Shown here: piece by piece, positions 42,351-53,748 of the stretch
How the letters are laid out: every line of letters begins with the position of its first letter
Position numbering within the stretch: position 1 is the stretch's first letter
Origin: Ceratorhiza oryzae-sativae
Lineage: Eukaryota; Basidiomycota; Agaricomycetes; Cantharellales; Ceratobasidiaceae
Assembly: GCA_030998015.1 (NCBI GenBank)
Contig: JARWMV010000071.1
Location: 1-64,000, forward strand
Direction: 5' to 3'
Length of the DNA: 64,000 nt
Program-made: the position numbers and the translations under genes
The notes under the pieces: model-generated
Told to the model about the DNA's origin: nothing
The model's input: only the letters and a program-made list of their open reading frames with translations
Databases searched by the model: none

Positions 42351-42819
42351 GACCCCCCGTGGCGTCAGGATGGGGGGCTTTTTTTTTTTGCTTTTTTGCA
42401 AAAAGTCAGCGAATGACAATGAAATAAAATGCCAAATTTATCATGAAACAAGGAGCGAGAGTACCAGTTGATAAAGAACTCGGGCATAGCGTATAAAGTC
42501 GCCAGGCGGTCGAGAGATCAGCCTAGGTGTGTATGAATTATAACAATTAGAAAATATCTTGGCCACAAAGGAAAATTGCATCTTCTAGATACATTCCGAG
42601 GACAATGTACAACTATGGGAGCGACATAGGGGCTGAATGTTCAACTAGTTCAACACACCGTCATACTGTGCGATGAAATGGATGGGAAGTATCCCTCATC
42701 CGATCAACCACAGGTTTTGATAGCAAACATGGAAAAGAAAGCATGGTAGCGAAAACAGATATTAGAAATGAACCTTTTGTATAATGTAAACTTCATGGGG
42801 AGTGCGGAGCTGACCGTTC

Positions 42820-43182
42820 TGTGACGACCCCAAACCACGTTACGTGATCGAGAAGCCGGAGTTCAGTTCGGTTCATTCGGGGGACTAGACTTAGTCGAAT
42901 GAAGAGAGGCTGACGTAGAATACGAATATATATAAATACACAAATACATATCAAATATGCCAGAATGAACTAGCAATCGCATGACTCGTGTAGTACGAAT
43001 CTCGTACTTACTGCAACGTTATACAACGTACTAGAACGCCTTCTTCCCGTGTATATAAGGGGCACCGTTTCGCTCCGTAGGTAGCCATCCGCACACTTGA
43101 ATATAATATACTTTTACTCGTCTTAAGCACACTGCGCTCCGCGCATATAGCGTGGTGTATATACCTAGTACAGATATCAACA
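42820..43182. repeat. Possible solo LTR
   Basis: TGTGACGACCCC...ATATCAACA (363 bp), with GTGTATATAAGGGG in the middle, has the shape of a Gypsy LTR (TG...CA, central TATA box). No target duplication is seen (CGTTC versus GCTAA), so the ends are uncertain. It lies just downstream of the dynamin gene. Confidence 0.35.
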
Positions 43183-43221
43183 GCTAATTGATACAAATCT
43201 CCAAGGTTTTCTCATCACGGG

Positions 43222-46117
43222 TTATCCAAATAATATGGACAGCTGAGAGAGTCTCATTTTTGCCTCTTGAAGTTTGCGTGCCTTGTTCTTCAATGTCGCC
43301 CGGTGCGTCTCGACATCTTCACTCTCACACGTGAGCCTCCCAAAGTGCTCATCCGAAATATCGGAATGATTGAGCTGAAGCCCTCGTCGAAGCGTGCTCT
43401 CCAACTTGCTTCCAAACTCATATATAAACGATTGGTTCACCGTATCTTTGACTTTGTCTGAGAAACGTTTAAAAGCGACTATCGCCGGGGGATCAACCAC
43501 CATTTAAGCCCATCGAAGGGTAGTGGTGACTCACTCTGATAGTGTGCACGAACGCTCGACATGATCCTAAGGGCATTTCTGTCTTTCGAGTCGGTTGGAT
43601 GAAGAGTACGCCATTCCGAAGGTAGAATCCTTGGGAACCCGAATTTCTGGATGACAGAGATCGCTGCCGATAATTCTGGATTATCGCCCTTCTCAAGTGA
43701 GAGCGCTATGCGATCAAATCCGCTGCTAGAGTTGAAGAAGCTGCGATAATAACCCGCAAACTGGTATTCGTAGCTAAGGTAGAGTTCTTCGTGGGTTGCT
43801 TCCGGGTGGGCTTCTTGATCTATGCAATCTGCTAACCGCTTTGCAGTGCCCGCAGAGCATTGTCCCATCAGCTCTGAGGTAATGCGTCTGAGCCAGCGTG
43901 AGTTGTTATTCAAATTTCCGAAAACATTGACTTACTGAACTTCGTTAAGCAATCCGCCATGGCTATATGTCCCGAAATGAAGGTTGACAAGTTCAACCAG
44001 CTTGGTTTCGAAGCATAGAACAACCTGATCGAAGCACCGTTGGACAGGACTCTTCCATTTTTCGACGAACCTGTTCGTGTAATCGAGCATAACCTGGAAT
44101 GGATAATGACCTGTGCTTAGGGGTCAGTTTAACCTTCATTATGTAAACTATTCGCTTACCTGGCCATTCCCGCGTTCGAGCACTGGTACGAGATATATCA
44201 ATCGTCGTTCATGTAATGGCAACCTTTCGCTCACCCTTCGGCGTATTGGAAAACCTGCTCTGGTGTGAATTGGTTGTTACAAGCCGATCTAGTAAGCCAT
44301 TTTTCGTCCACGGGCAGGAATTCCGGCCTTGGTAGCGGGTCAACTGTGGGACTGTTCGCGTTCGTAGGGGGCAAAAACACAGGCTGCGCATCTTGAAGTT
44401 CCTCTCGCATCGCTTTCAAGAGCTCACGATGAGTTTGAACTACACCACGCATTCCAGCACCGGGGTCTCCTTTAATGAGATGCTTTTCGACGTCCCTCAC
44501 AAAACTAGAGACGAGATGCTGTATGAGATCACGTGGCCCTTCAGTGTGAGTCTCTGGGAGTTTGCGTAAATCGGCTTCGGTGAGTCCGATTAGCCTGTTG
44601 ACCTCGTCGATGATTTGGGGTAGGCTTTGAAACGAGAGGTTCAATCCACAAGTGAAATCACCCTGAGTGCCACTCACCATTTCTTAACTGCATCAGATAG
44701 AGCTCTCCCCAGCTTAAACGCTAAGCGCCGAGATCCAAGTTGGGCTCTATGGCGGCCGGTAACTGCTGACCATCCGTTCGCAGTGTTGAGATAACGCTCC
44801 TCCTGGTCTCTTGCCTCTTGCCAGGTACAACCCTGCTCGCGTTCGGTTGTTGACGGCTGCTTGGTGCAAAACCAGCCGTGTACGAGCGGGTGCTTTTGTC
44901 CGGTTATGAGAGGTATCCATTGCTGCTCCTGTTGAGCATCGATTCGATCGATCTTAGTAAGCACTCCTGGATTCGGCTAGATGAGAACCGCGTTTGGGCG
45001 ATTGTTATAACCACTACTTGCCTATTGTTCGGTGGCCTTTGGGATCATAACTTTTTGCTAGCCTTGCCGCTACCTGGGTTTCAAAATCGGCTGTGAAACG
45101 TCGTTAGGATGAAATGAAGCAGACCCGAACTCCATACTCACTTTCGCAAGTAGTGATGACCAAGATAATGGTGGATGGTTTTCGTACGTATGAGGTGATG
45201 AGTCGCTGCACAAGTTCAATGTCCGCAGTGCGTTCCTCTGAAGTGTTTGCTATAATACCTATCCAAGTGACAATAGTTAGTTACCTATATACGTAAATTC
45301 ATATATATTTTAGGTTATTTTACCGGGTAAATCGACAAAACTCAGATCAGCGAGCTGATCTCCAGAGACCTTAACCACCACACGACTCTTGGTAAAGGAT
45401 AGGCCACCGGAGGCGGGCTCAGCACCACCGCTCAAAAAATGCAATGCAGCTACTGTCGGATGGAGGACCGCGAGCTGAGCCTGCCTGATTCGCTCTTCGA
45501 GTAGATCCGGATCATTGATTTCATCTCCTAATGTTTTGGGATATTATTCAGATTCATTGAGGTGCCGACGTGAACCACTAACCAAAAGCGCTTTCCTGAC
45601 TCCAACGGGATTTGCCCTGGTCACCTCCCTCTGATATCATCAGGAATACACGTGCCATCCATGGGTGCTCCGCGTATGACGACCGACATTCAATAGGACA
45701 TCTGGGATTCGGATGCGGATTACTAGTGCACAATTTCCTCATCGTCAACTACTTACCGGGTGCATGTGCCGGTCCCCCTTGGTAGTGTCACCTGTCCCAT
45801 AATTAGCATATAAAGTTATAGCTCAAGTTTGTGAAACTCACCTGACACAGTGACTCTAATAATGATGATTTCCCAGAGCTTTGTCCGCCAATGACTACGA
45901 TTTGCGGTAGCTCTAGTACCTGACTTAGCCTAGAAGAATGGATCCTCGCGTCATTCTTCACTTTTGCATATCATCGCCAAACGTACCCCAAATCACGTAT
46001 GGAATTCAAGATCTCAAAGATCTCCCTTCGAAACCTTGCGCTCGCATCATTATTCATGCTCAAATTTGCTTCTTCATTTGAACTGGGTGAGTTCGGGGGG
46101 GACGGTAGAGCTGACAT
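43222..46117 (-). CDS. Dynamin-like GTPase (about 749 aa, 13 exons) with one apparent frameshift
   Basis: Large GTPase that oligomerises on membranes for fission or fusion. Exons: 46117-45987, 45929-45842, 45791-45757, 45701-45583, 45528-45324, 45258-45142, 45090-45022, 44966-44678, 44624-44235, 44182-44160, 44110-43936, 43887-43535, 43478-43222. Motifs: G1 GGQSSGKSS (~45895), switch I VTLPRGTGTCTR, G3 DLPG (~45326), G4 LTKIDRI (~44955), stalk region REWPGHYPFQVM, and a GTPase effector domain at the C terminus (YQIAFKRFSDKVKDTV...). Introns are 41-85 bp. The intron after 45022 has a GC donor, and one exon is 23 bp. In exon 5 the run at 45480-45482 holds one base more than the frame allows (between ERIRQ and AQLAVLHP): either a real frameshift or a sequence error. 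No PH or Pro-rich domain, so closer to Mx/fungal-type dynamins than to endocytic dynamin. The ATG was chosen because it opens exon 1 in frame with G1. Confidence 0.88.
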
Positions 46118-46982
46118 GACGTGGGACGTGGAGGAGAGGAGAGCCTTGCAGGACTAATTCGAGTCAAACCTCGATTCTTCTACGGCGGTATAATCGATGT
46201 TAAAAGCCATAGCCATGAGGCAAAAGTATGGTGAATGATGGGTTGCCTTTTTGAGCTGGAAGCACGGGCCTTGTCGCCACGCAGCAGTGGTGAAAATGAG
46301 TAACGATCCGCTTTAGCCTATGATTTGGCGAGGTGGTAGACAAGCCCAGACCTGTAAACTCACTCAAAAAGGCTGCCCCCCGCCAGGCATCAGCCAGGTA
46401 GAGAAAGTGTACTACATGCGATCAGCATGATAGCCACAAACTTTCACACCATTTCACCAGATTTACGGGCAGCTCGGTTCAATAGACGCGCGCCGCTCTC
46501 TTTCCATCATCACGTCCCCAAATGGTTCCACATCACATTGTGCCACCATGCTAATCCAACGAGGCATGCAAATCCACGACCGCAGCACGGTAGCGAAAAT
46601 TGGCCCATTCATATTGGCCAGTCATATGGCTGTATGCACTGCCCCCTTTCGCGAGCAGATGCTTGGATGCTTCGGCTGCGCTCTGGGTGGCAATCCCGCC
46701 TGGCCATCCTCTTCGAGCACGTAGCCTGGCATACAATAATTTGAATGGGGTTTCATAATATTACTAAATATACTCTAAGCGCATAAATTCACGATCGAGA
46801 TCAACCACCCGTATCTCTATTGAAGCAATAACGAACGGAAGCGAAAGGGAGGGGCGGCACAAAGCGAAGTGACAGATAAGCACATAAAACAAGTCTGGAT
46901 GATGTAATGATTTCCATAATATAGAAGGGTGGCATATACGAGGTGAATGAAGAAAAAAGGGATTGTACACTTCATGACCAGC
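46118..46982. other. Intergenic between dynamin and zinc-finger gene
   Basis: Contains the dynamin upstream region and the tail of the convergent-free C2H2 gene. Short ORFs (46427-46744 and others) lack motifs. Nothing else recognised. Confidence 0.5.
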
Positions 46983-48333
46983 CTAACGGAAACCCGGCCA
47001 CAGATTCGAATCCAATGGAGGATGAGGGAAATTATGACTCAGAGGTCGCATGCCGCCTTGACCATTGTGTTTCCATCTCGCAGGACGGGGCGAGTACGGC
47101 ACATGACGATGCTGTCCCAGTATGGGGATCTCGTGACTGGGATCCCGAACGGGCCTCGGTGCCATTACAAGCGTGTTTGGGCCTGGCGGTGGAGGATAAG
47201 CAAAAGGCGATTCGGAGGTTTGGGATAAAACAGGTGAAGCTGAGCCCCCGTGTACGATCAAGCTCCTACCTGGAGTGTTGAGCATCGTCGTCAGACATCG
47301 TTCGTCCTCGCTGAATACAGATGCACAAGAGGGACTTGGACTTGGAGCTGGAAGCGCGAGGCGAGGACGAGAGGAAGGAAGACCTCGCTGCTCAAACGGG
47401 TTGGTAAATGTCAACTTTGGGCTGGCCGCAGAGTTCGGGCGGTTGCCAATGAATCTGGGCCTAGTTTCTCTCGACAGATTTGGGTAGTCCTGTACCGCCC
47501 CTGGATTGACAGTTTGAGTAGCAACTGTGGTGACTAAAGTAGGCTTTGAAAGAGAGTCTGGGGAGCGGGGCGACCGAGGGTCGACACGAGCTTTATAGAC
47601 TCGTGGTCGGGGTGGAGGCGGTGGTCGTTCTCCCTTTCTAACAAGCTCCATATAGCCCGCTTCGTGAATCTTTTGGGCGTTCTTGTATTCTAGTGGGCCC
47701 GGTGCCCCACCTATACACCCCTGCCAGTGCACTTTGAACTGCTCGCGACGTTTAGTGCTAGATTTGCACAAGTGATTAGCCCCTGAGAGGATGGGTATTT
47801 ACAGAGAGGACTAAACTCACTTGAAAGGACACTCTCTGCATTGGTACCCAAACGACGGGTCATGAACCTCTCGCTCGTGCCGCCCACGAGATGAAGGATC
47901 AGCAAAGTCGGCGGCACAACTCTCGATGCGACACTTGTGTGGTCGAGCACCAATACTACGACATATAGTTAGCTTCCCCGAATATTACAGAGGGTTTGGA
48001 TACGTACTGAGAATTGACATGGGTCTTGAGGGCCGTCTTCTGGTTAAATGACTTGCCGCATCCTTCGTACTGGCATATGTGTCTGCAGGATATTTTCAGC
48101 CGACTAATAGGAGTAATACAATAGACAGCGCACTTGGCGTTGGGATCGTGTGTCGCCGAATGTCGCTTAAAGTCGCTCTGCTTCGTCCAGATTCGCCCGC
48201 AACACTCTTGCTCGAACGGTGATCCCTTGGCTCGAGTTTTGTGGTATACGACGGGCTGGGTCCAAATCAGACAGTTGGCGCGAGCAAATGAAGTCCTAGG
48301 TCAACGTACCGAGCTACTTGGGTCCTTTCCCAT
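46983..48333 (-). CDS. C2H2 zinc-finger protein (376 aa, 5 exons), probable transcription factor
   Basis: Exons 48333-48310, 48255-48134, 48082-48008, 47955-47821 and 47757-46983 join in frame to 1131 bp. Zinc fingers: CCGRIWTKQSDFKRHSATH (partly atypical first Cys pair), CQYEGCGKSFNQKTALKTHVNSH (canonical, linker then GARPHKC), CRIESCAADFADPSSRGRHEREVH, and a last CRECPFK...H-x-C-like piece. The C-terminal ~250 residues are Pro/Ser/Arg-rich without a fold I recognise. Tandem fingers with a GxRPHKC linker imply sequence-specific DNA binding in the nucleus. The first exon (MGKDPSSS) is short and its ATG is the least certain part; an alternative upstream frame from 48505 ends at a stop. Confidence 0.82.
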
Positions 48334-49678
48334 GATCAATGACTAGTGGCGCTGAGTAAATGGTGGATAATTGCGTGAAACCGCAGCGAGGAAGGGTAGA
48401 TGGAACGGTCCACTCAAGAGCATCTTTATAGGCCAACCAAGACTCGACGTAGCCACTCCGCAGATGCCTAATTAGATCCGTAGGCCCAAGCGCATGAAGG
48501 TCCATTTTTCATCCCAAGCCCTGAAACAAAGGCCGGCGTTGAGTTGGGAAGTAGGTCGAACCTGATCAGCAGTGGGTAGAGTTCTGATGAACGGCTTGGG
48601 CAGCGACAGACTTGTTTTGACAGCATTGTCGGTCGATAATACACGCGTACCGATCGAGCGGTCCATTCGCGTATTGTGAAAAAAACAATCAAAAGCACAA
48701 GTTCACTGGCGCTCCTTGTTTGCTTTGTGGTCAAACTCAGCCTGGGGATGATGTAAGCCCCCAGCGCTATTGTCCTCGAGACATCGCACTCCGAGAGGAG
48801 CGATGTCTCACCCTCAGACCGAGGAGTAAAAAAAATGATAGTGCTCGAATAACAGGATATTGAAGGGACAAGAAAAACTCTAGACGCTACGATGTTGTGA
48901 GGAGCATTCGATTTTTTGTGTTCGATTTATGCCGTGGGGCTGGGGTGAAACGGGTCAGGTCTCATGATACAGAGCATATCCACTCTGGGGAGCGCCGCCA
49001 CCCGTTCTATGCCAATCCGGTCTCTAGAACGGGATGTAATAGTGCATGGATGCGGCGTTTCAAGATATCCGTCCGGGGGAAGGCCACCAGCAAGTCGCCT
49101 TTGGTCGGTTTCACGTGATCCCCCGCTGTAGACATGGTGTGGTCTGCTTAGCCACGGAAGGATACTAGGATTTGACAGTCGATCCTCCGATGAAGACAGA
49201 ATAGCGGGTCTCCGAGACCTACGAATTAGCGCATGTATGCGGTGGGGAGCTTTGTATTTGACGGTGTATGTACGTTTTGCGTATATATTCAGTGAGTGTA
49301 TCAGTCTAGTTATTGCCGTTCTTTGTACCTAACCAACCATGTTTGATTGCATTAAGAGAACTCTGAGCTCATGACACACCCTTGTGCCCATCCTTCTTCA
49401 TCTGTGGCACGCGGGTTGGTTATCGGCATCTCGTCGAGTATACCATCTGCAAAGGCGTTGTCCCACCACCCAGAAGGCGCATATGGCATCGCTATCAGCT
49501 CGTTTTATGCAAGGTCTGCCACCAGGTTTGTCTGGTGTCAACATCAACGCTACGTTCTACCACACACCAAACCAAGTCAATTATCGCCAGTAAAGTCAAT
49601 GAGAAGAGGCTGAAACGTCAAAAATCCAAAATGTCATCCTCTGGCCCAAGTTCAAAGCACTGAAATCAACCCGCTTGT
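48334..49678. other. Intergenic, short ORFs only
   Basis: No gene recognised. ORFs at 49371-49663 overlap in three frames; the piece ending KVNEKRLKRQKSKMSSSG is basic and could be an exon of the next ORF, but no splice join is convincing. Confidence 0.4.
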
Positions 49679-50011
49679 ATGAGCGTGCCAAAAAACAAGC
49701 CCAAAGTCGATCAAGCCGATAAAACCTCGGAATTGTGTCTAGTCAAGTTGGAATCCTTTCGTCACTGGAGCAATTCCCTCATTGATAAAAAGAGCAATGA
49801 AATCAAAGCTCTGGGGCGTATACTCAATGCGTTATACCAAGCTGAAAGGGACTTGTCAAAGTGGCTAGCAGAGGCCAAGATGTTACTAGATGCAACTCAT
49901 AACACGCTACAGATGGCTCAGAACCACAACCACCAGGCACCGCGTGCCTCGAATACACACGCTTGTGGATCCCCAAAACCAATCAAAAATCATTCAAGTG
50001 AGCCTGAATAG
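49679..50011 (+). CDS. Small hypothetical protein (110 aa)
   Basis: Open from ATG 49679 to TAG. Basic N terminus (KNKPKVDQADK), a helical charged middle (SLIDKKSNEIKALGRILNAL, then YQAERDLSKWLAEAKMLLDA) that could form a coiled coil, and a His/Pro/Ser-rich tail. No family recognised. It lacks a good TATA box and could be part of a longer spliced gene. Listed because the helical part looks selected rather than random. Confidence 0.35.
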   Translation: MSVPKNKPKVDQADKTSELCLVKLESFRHWSNSLIDKKSNEIKALGRILNALYQAERDLSKWLAEAKMLLDATHNTLQMAQNHNHQAPRASNTHACGSPKPIKNHSSEPE

Positions 50012-50469
50012 CATATTATGACGGAGGACGCACCGTCGGACGCGAGGCAGCACACCTGTTCTGGGTCTGGAGATTTTACCGAAGTATTTCATGCTCACTA
50101 AATGGCCTCCGAAAGATCACTGCGGTAAGATCAAGTGCCAAAAATATCTCTATATATGAGGCTCATGTTGAGCTCGTTTGTTGTATATCATGATTCTTGC
50201 TTCGACACGAGTCTGCGACTGACATCCTACTTGTTTGGGCATCGGATCTTGGCTGGTGACCGGTTCCACTCTTTCATTTCGCGGAGAAGAAGATATTGTA
50301 GCTCTTAAAGATATATAAATTTCATTTCATAGCTCACATATACTGTAGTTCAAGGTAGGGCAAGTGAGAGCAGTCCTTGGGTGTATGCAGTGGGGCGCGG
50401 TGGCGGTGGCCACGTGACCGCCGGAAGCAAAAGGCGAGACCCGGGCTGACCTGCGGCTAACGTCGACAG

Positions 50470-50476
50470 TATAAAA
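50470..50476 (+). promoter_or_regulatory. TATA box of the TFIIA gene
   Basis: TATAAAA (50470-50476), 11 bp before the ATG at 50487. So short a gap leaves almost no 5' leader if it is used with normal spacing, so transcription may instead start inside or from an upstream element. Confidence 0.4.
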
Positions 50477-50486
50477 AGCCACGACC

Positions 50487-51761
50487 ATGTCGAACAGGAT
50501 AGTGGTGGGTTCCGGTCGTGTCCGACGCCGTATCCAGCTCACACGATGACAGCCGCAAGTATACCGTGCGATCATCGACGATGTGATGGCCAACATCAAG
50601 GGCGAGTTTGAGGAGTTTGGCGTCGACGAGGATGTGCTGGCTCAGCTCCAGAACGTGAGCAGGTGCTGGTGCGGATGGCATTTGTGCTGATTTTACTGGA
50701 CAGAAATGGGAGACAAAAGTGGTTGCGTCGAACGTGGCCCAGTTTGAGCCGCCAGCGCAGACATCGCCGCCGTCGCGCCATCCCCCGATCCACCCGACGC
50801 ATCCGCACCCGCCACCCCCGCCTCAGCACCACATGCACCCGGTTCCCCCGCACGCGCACCCCCCGCACGCCCCACATCCCTCGCTGCTCCAGTACCCGTA
50901 CCAGCCGTACCCTCCACCGCCCGGGTATCCGTATGCGTATCCGCCCCCACCGCAGGGATACCAGCTGCCGCCGCTCGCTGCTCCCCCGCTGCCCCAGCCG
51001 CAGCCCCCGCCGCCGGCACAACAACCCCCGCCCGCGCCCGGTCCGCGCGTCAAGACCGAGGACGACGACGCACCGCCCAGGCACGGCACGTACGCACCAA
51101 GCGCGGGGGGTGTCACCCTCTCCCGCGTTCCCCAGGTCGACGGCCCGGCCGGAGACGAGCTCGACGGTCTGGTTGGCGCCGTCATGCCCCGCTCACAGGC
51201 CGATGCCGGAGACGATGGCTGGGACGAGCTCGTCGGCACCGCCTCGGTTCCGCTTGGCCGTTTGCGCTCGACGACAGCGCCGAGTCCGCTGGAGGCCCAC
51301 ATGCGCACGCTCCCGGTCCCCGCCCACATCCAGCGGAGAATATTGGCCCAGGTCGACGGGTCGAGCGAAATCGACCCGGCCTCGCCTCCGCTCCAGACGC
51401 TCGACGACGGCCGTGGGACCGAGGAGATCGGAAGCGATTTGGACGACTCCGACGAGTCGGACGCAGATGAAGTCGAGAGTACGTTTCTCGTTGTTCCTAT
51501 GTGGCGCGAGCTGACGCTGATACATGTGATAGATGATGGAACTGGAGCTGAAGCGGGTGACTATGTGTTCTGTACATATGACAAGGTCCAGCGTGTCAAG
51601 AACAAGTGGAAATGCGTGCTCAAGGACGGCATGATCCACGTAAACGGAAGGGACTATTTATTTATGAAGTGTAATGGGTGCGTTGCCGTTTGTCTGCCGC
51701 GCTGTCTGCTCCCTTGATCCGAGGCTGACCCCGTGCTTGCGACAGTGAATTCGAGTGGTAG
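50487..51761 (+). CDS. TOA1: TFIIA large (alpha/beta) subunit, TOA1-like (351 aa, 5 exons)
   Basis: General transcription factor subunit that binds TBP and upstream DNA. Exons 50487-50504, 50553-50654, 50704-51478, 51533-51677 and 51746-51761 join to 1056 bp. N-terminal four-helix-bundle part: MSNRIVPQVYRAIIDDVMAN followed by EFEEFGVDEDVLAQLQNKWE, the family signature. The long linker is Pro/His/Tyr-rich (residues ~50-150), ending in RVKTEDDD and an acidic DLDDSDESDADEVE stretch. C-terminal beta-barrel: VFCTYDKVQRVKNKWKCVLK, DGMIHVNGRDYLFMKCNG and the terminal GEFEW, all conserved in TFIIA beta. Introns of ~48-68 bp. Length is usual for fungi, with an unusually Pro-rich linker. Confidence 0.95.
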
Positions 51762-52032
51762 CCCCGGCTCGCTCGATGCATCTCGAGGACCGTCCAGCTT
51801 TCAGTCTAAAAAGTGTACCATAAAACCGTCGCATCGATGTGATTTTGGATTTCAATGTAATAGATACATTTCACCCTATTCTTTAATCCCACCATCACCT
51901 GGCATCCAACGGTGAGCTCAGTCTTTGCGTCCCACACGAAGAATTCATGGACAGAAATGAATTGAGCGCATACGGGCGAAATAAACTGGGCAAACATATA
52001 GGCGCAAAGTCCCAATCCATCCTACTCCTCTC

Positions 52033-52694
52033 TCAAGCAGCTGCAGCAGCAGCCGTCTGGGCCTTGGCATCCTCGGCCGCCTGAACAGCAGGATTGATCT
52101 TCTTCCCGTCCTTGAACCGCACACGCGGCGGGGGAGCCCGGTTTCGCCTGCCCTCGCGCGATCGGACACGCACAACGTGCGAGTGGATCGCACAGCTCAC
52201 GCAGTAGGCGATTTTGATATAGAGTTTAGGGAGGGTGTATTCTGTTGGAACGATAAGCAATCCGAGAGATAGCACCGCGAGAGAGAGAGAGAGAAAGAGA
52301 CCAACCTGCGTAGACGGACGCTTCAGAGATATCTCGAACTGCCGCCGACTCGACCATGTTTCGGACGGTGAAGCGTTTGATCGCCTTGTCCTTTGGCACG
52401 CTGGATGGTGGTCTGGATCAGCTCGTGTCGTCCATGTGTGTCCATAAAAACTCACCACCGCGAGCAGTTGGAGCACCTCACAAAGCTCGTGTGGCCACGT
52501 CCGTGCTTGTTGCGGCCGCCATTTCTTCTCTTTTTAGTCTGTCCATCGGTTCGTTAGTGGTCATTTCGATTGGGTCCATCTGGCGTTTTGTGCGTCATCC
52601 ATCCCATTTCCACCTATTCTTCCCTTCATCCCACACGTCCCCCACAGCGATGACTACGACTTGGATGTGCCACCGAGCAACGAGCACTTACCAT
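52033..52694 (-). CDS. RPS26: 40S ribosomal protein S26 (129 aa, 4 exons)
   Basis: Small-subunit protein at the mRNA exit channel. Exons 52694-52692 (the ATG alone), 52538-52456, 52400-52306 and 52241-52033 join to 390 bp. [20 protein letters not shown], then the zinc ligands CSNC (CSNCSRC) and [64 protein letters not shown]. The C-terminal tail is Ala-rich. Splitting the start codon from the body by an intron is common in fungal ribosomal protein genes; donor GTAAGT follows the ATG directly. Confidence 0.96.
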
Positions 52695-52977
52695 GATGGG
52701 TCGATGTCGGGTGGGGCGGGAGGTCGTGTGGTTTGTCCTCTCGCTGGCGGGGGATCGGATGATGAGATTTGATTCCGGTATCACGTGGTCGAGTTTGGCT
52801 CGTGAGCACAGCATACTTTTGCAAAGTGTCTCTCTAATTTAGCAGATGCCCGAATATCATATATCAAGTTAAAATACTCATTTAAATCCTCACCGAGTGC
52901 TTCTACATCCGCATCCTTAAACAGTCTAGCTCCTCATTTAGACGTCGATCGTCCCAGTCATGCCAATCATCCCTGTG

Positions 52978-53455
52978 TCATAGGCCCCAGCAGACGGGGC
53001 CGGAACGGCTGTTCCATAGATCAAAAGGATTCCCACTCATCTTGGGCAGCACCGCCGTATGAATACGCTCCCTAGGTGTGTATTTGGGTTCCTTCCGACG
53101 CCTTTTAGCTCGAGTGCGCGTGACGCCCAGGTATGCCGCGCATGAGATACAGTAAGCAAGATTAGTTGCCTCATTCGAAATACAATAATCTAAAATAAGA
53201 TGGTGAGCGAAGTTCAATGTTTTGCAACAAATTTGACGGACCCTGGTGTATACTACGTCACAACGTGAAAGGCCATCCGGACGAGGTGTGGTTTGATTGA
53301 TTTATCCTTGGGTACACTCCAAGACAGCACGGTATTACATTACGTGAACCGAGGCAAAGTCCAGGCTTACCAGCACGCGCAGTTGGAACACCCTACCCAC
53401 TTGAGGTGACCTCGACGGTGCTTCTTCTGTCGTGCATTCCTTCTCGTTTTCGGTG
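52978..53455 (-). pseudogene. Highly diverged RPS26 paralogue, probably pseudogene
   Basis: Same strand as and upstream of RPS26. Pieces colinear with it: KTRRNARQKKHRRGHLKWV plus CSNC (~53450-53370); after a GT-AG intron, VPKDKSIKPHLVRMAFHVVT (~53320-53255); after a second intron, YCISN...AYCISCAAYLGVTRTRAKRR and a new C terminus to 52978. Both CxxC zinc pairs survive, as do the intron positions, but most other residues have changed and I find no clear start codon exon. Either a tandem duplicate decaying under weak constraint or a diverged specialised S26. Confidence 0.65.
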
Positions 53456-53748
53456 TTTGAGAAAGATTCACTCGAATGGGTCGGTGGTTATCAAAGTGGA
53501 TGATACCGACAGAGTGATAAACCTTGTATGTATGCGCCTCTGGACAGCCTTGATGCACGGGCCGCTCAGCCCGATCATTGATCATGGACTATTTGCATAT
53601 TTGATGACTCGTTTCTCGCCGCGACCACGGCCTTCGAGCGTTTGTTTCGGTTCCTAACAAGACGTCAAGTCAAGGTACCTTTATCGATGTCCTTCTATGC
53701 GTATTTGGGAGACTAAGATGTCTATCCTACCCAAGGCTTTGCTCCGCG

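Noticed and set aside
42820..43182. Firm solo-LTR call
   Set aside because: TG...CA and TATA box are suggestive, but the flanking 5-mers do not match; kept only as a low-confidence feature.
50327..51639. Long ORFs on the minus strand and in other plus frames over the TFIIA gene
   Set aside because: Shadows of the GC-rich, Pro-rich linker; TOA1 exons explain the region with in-frame splicing.
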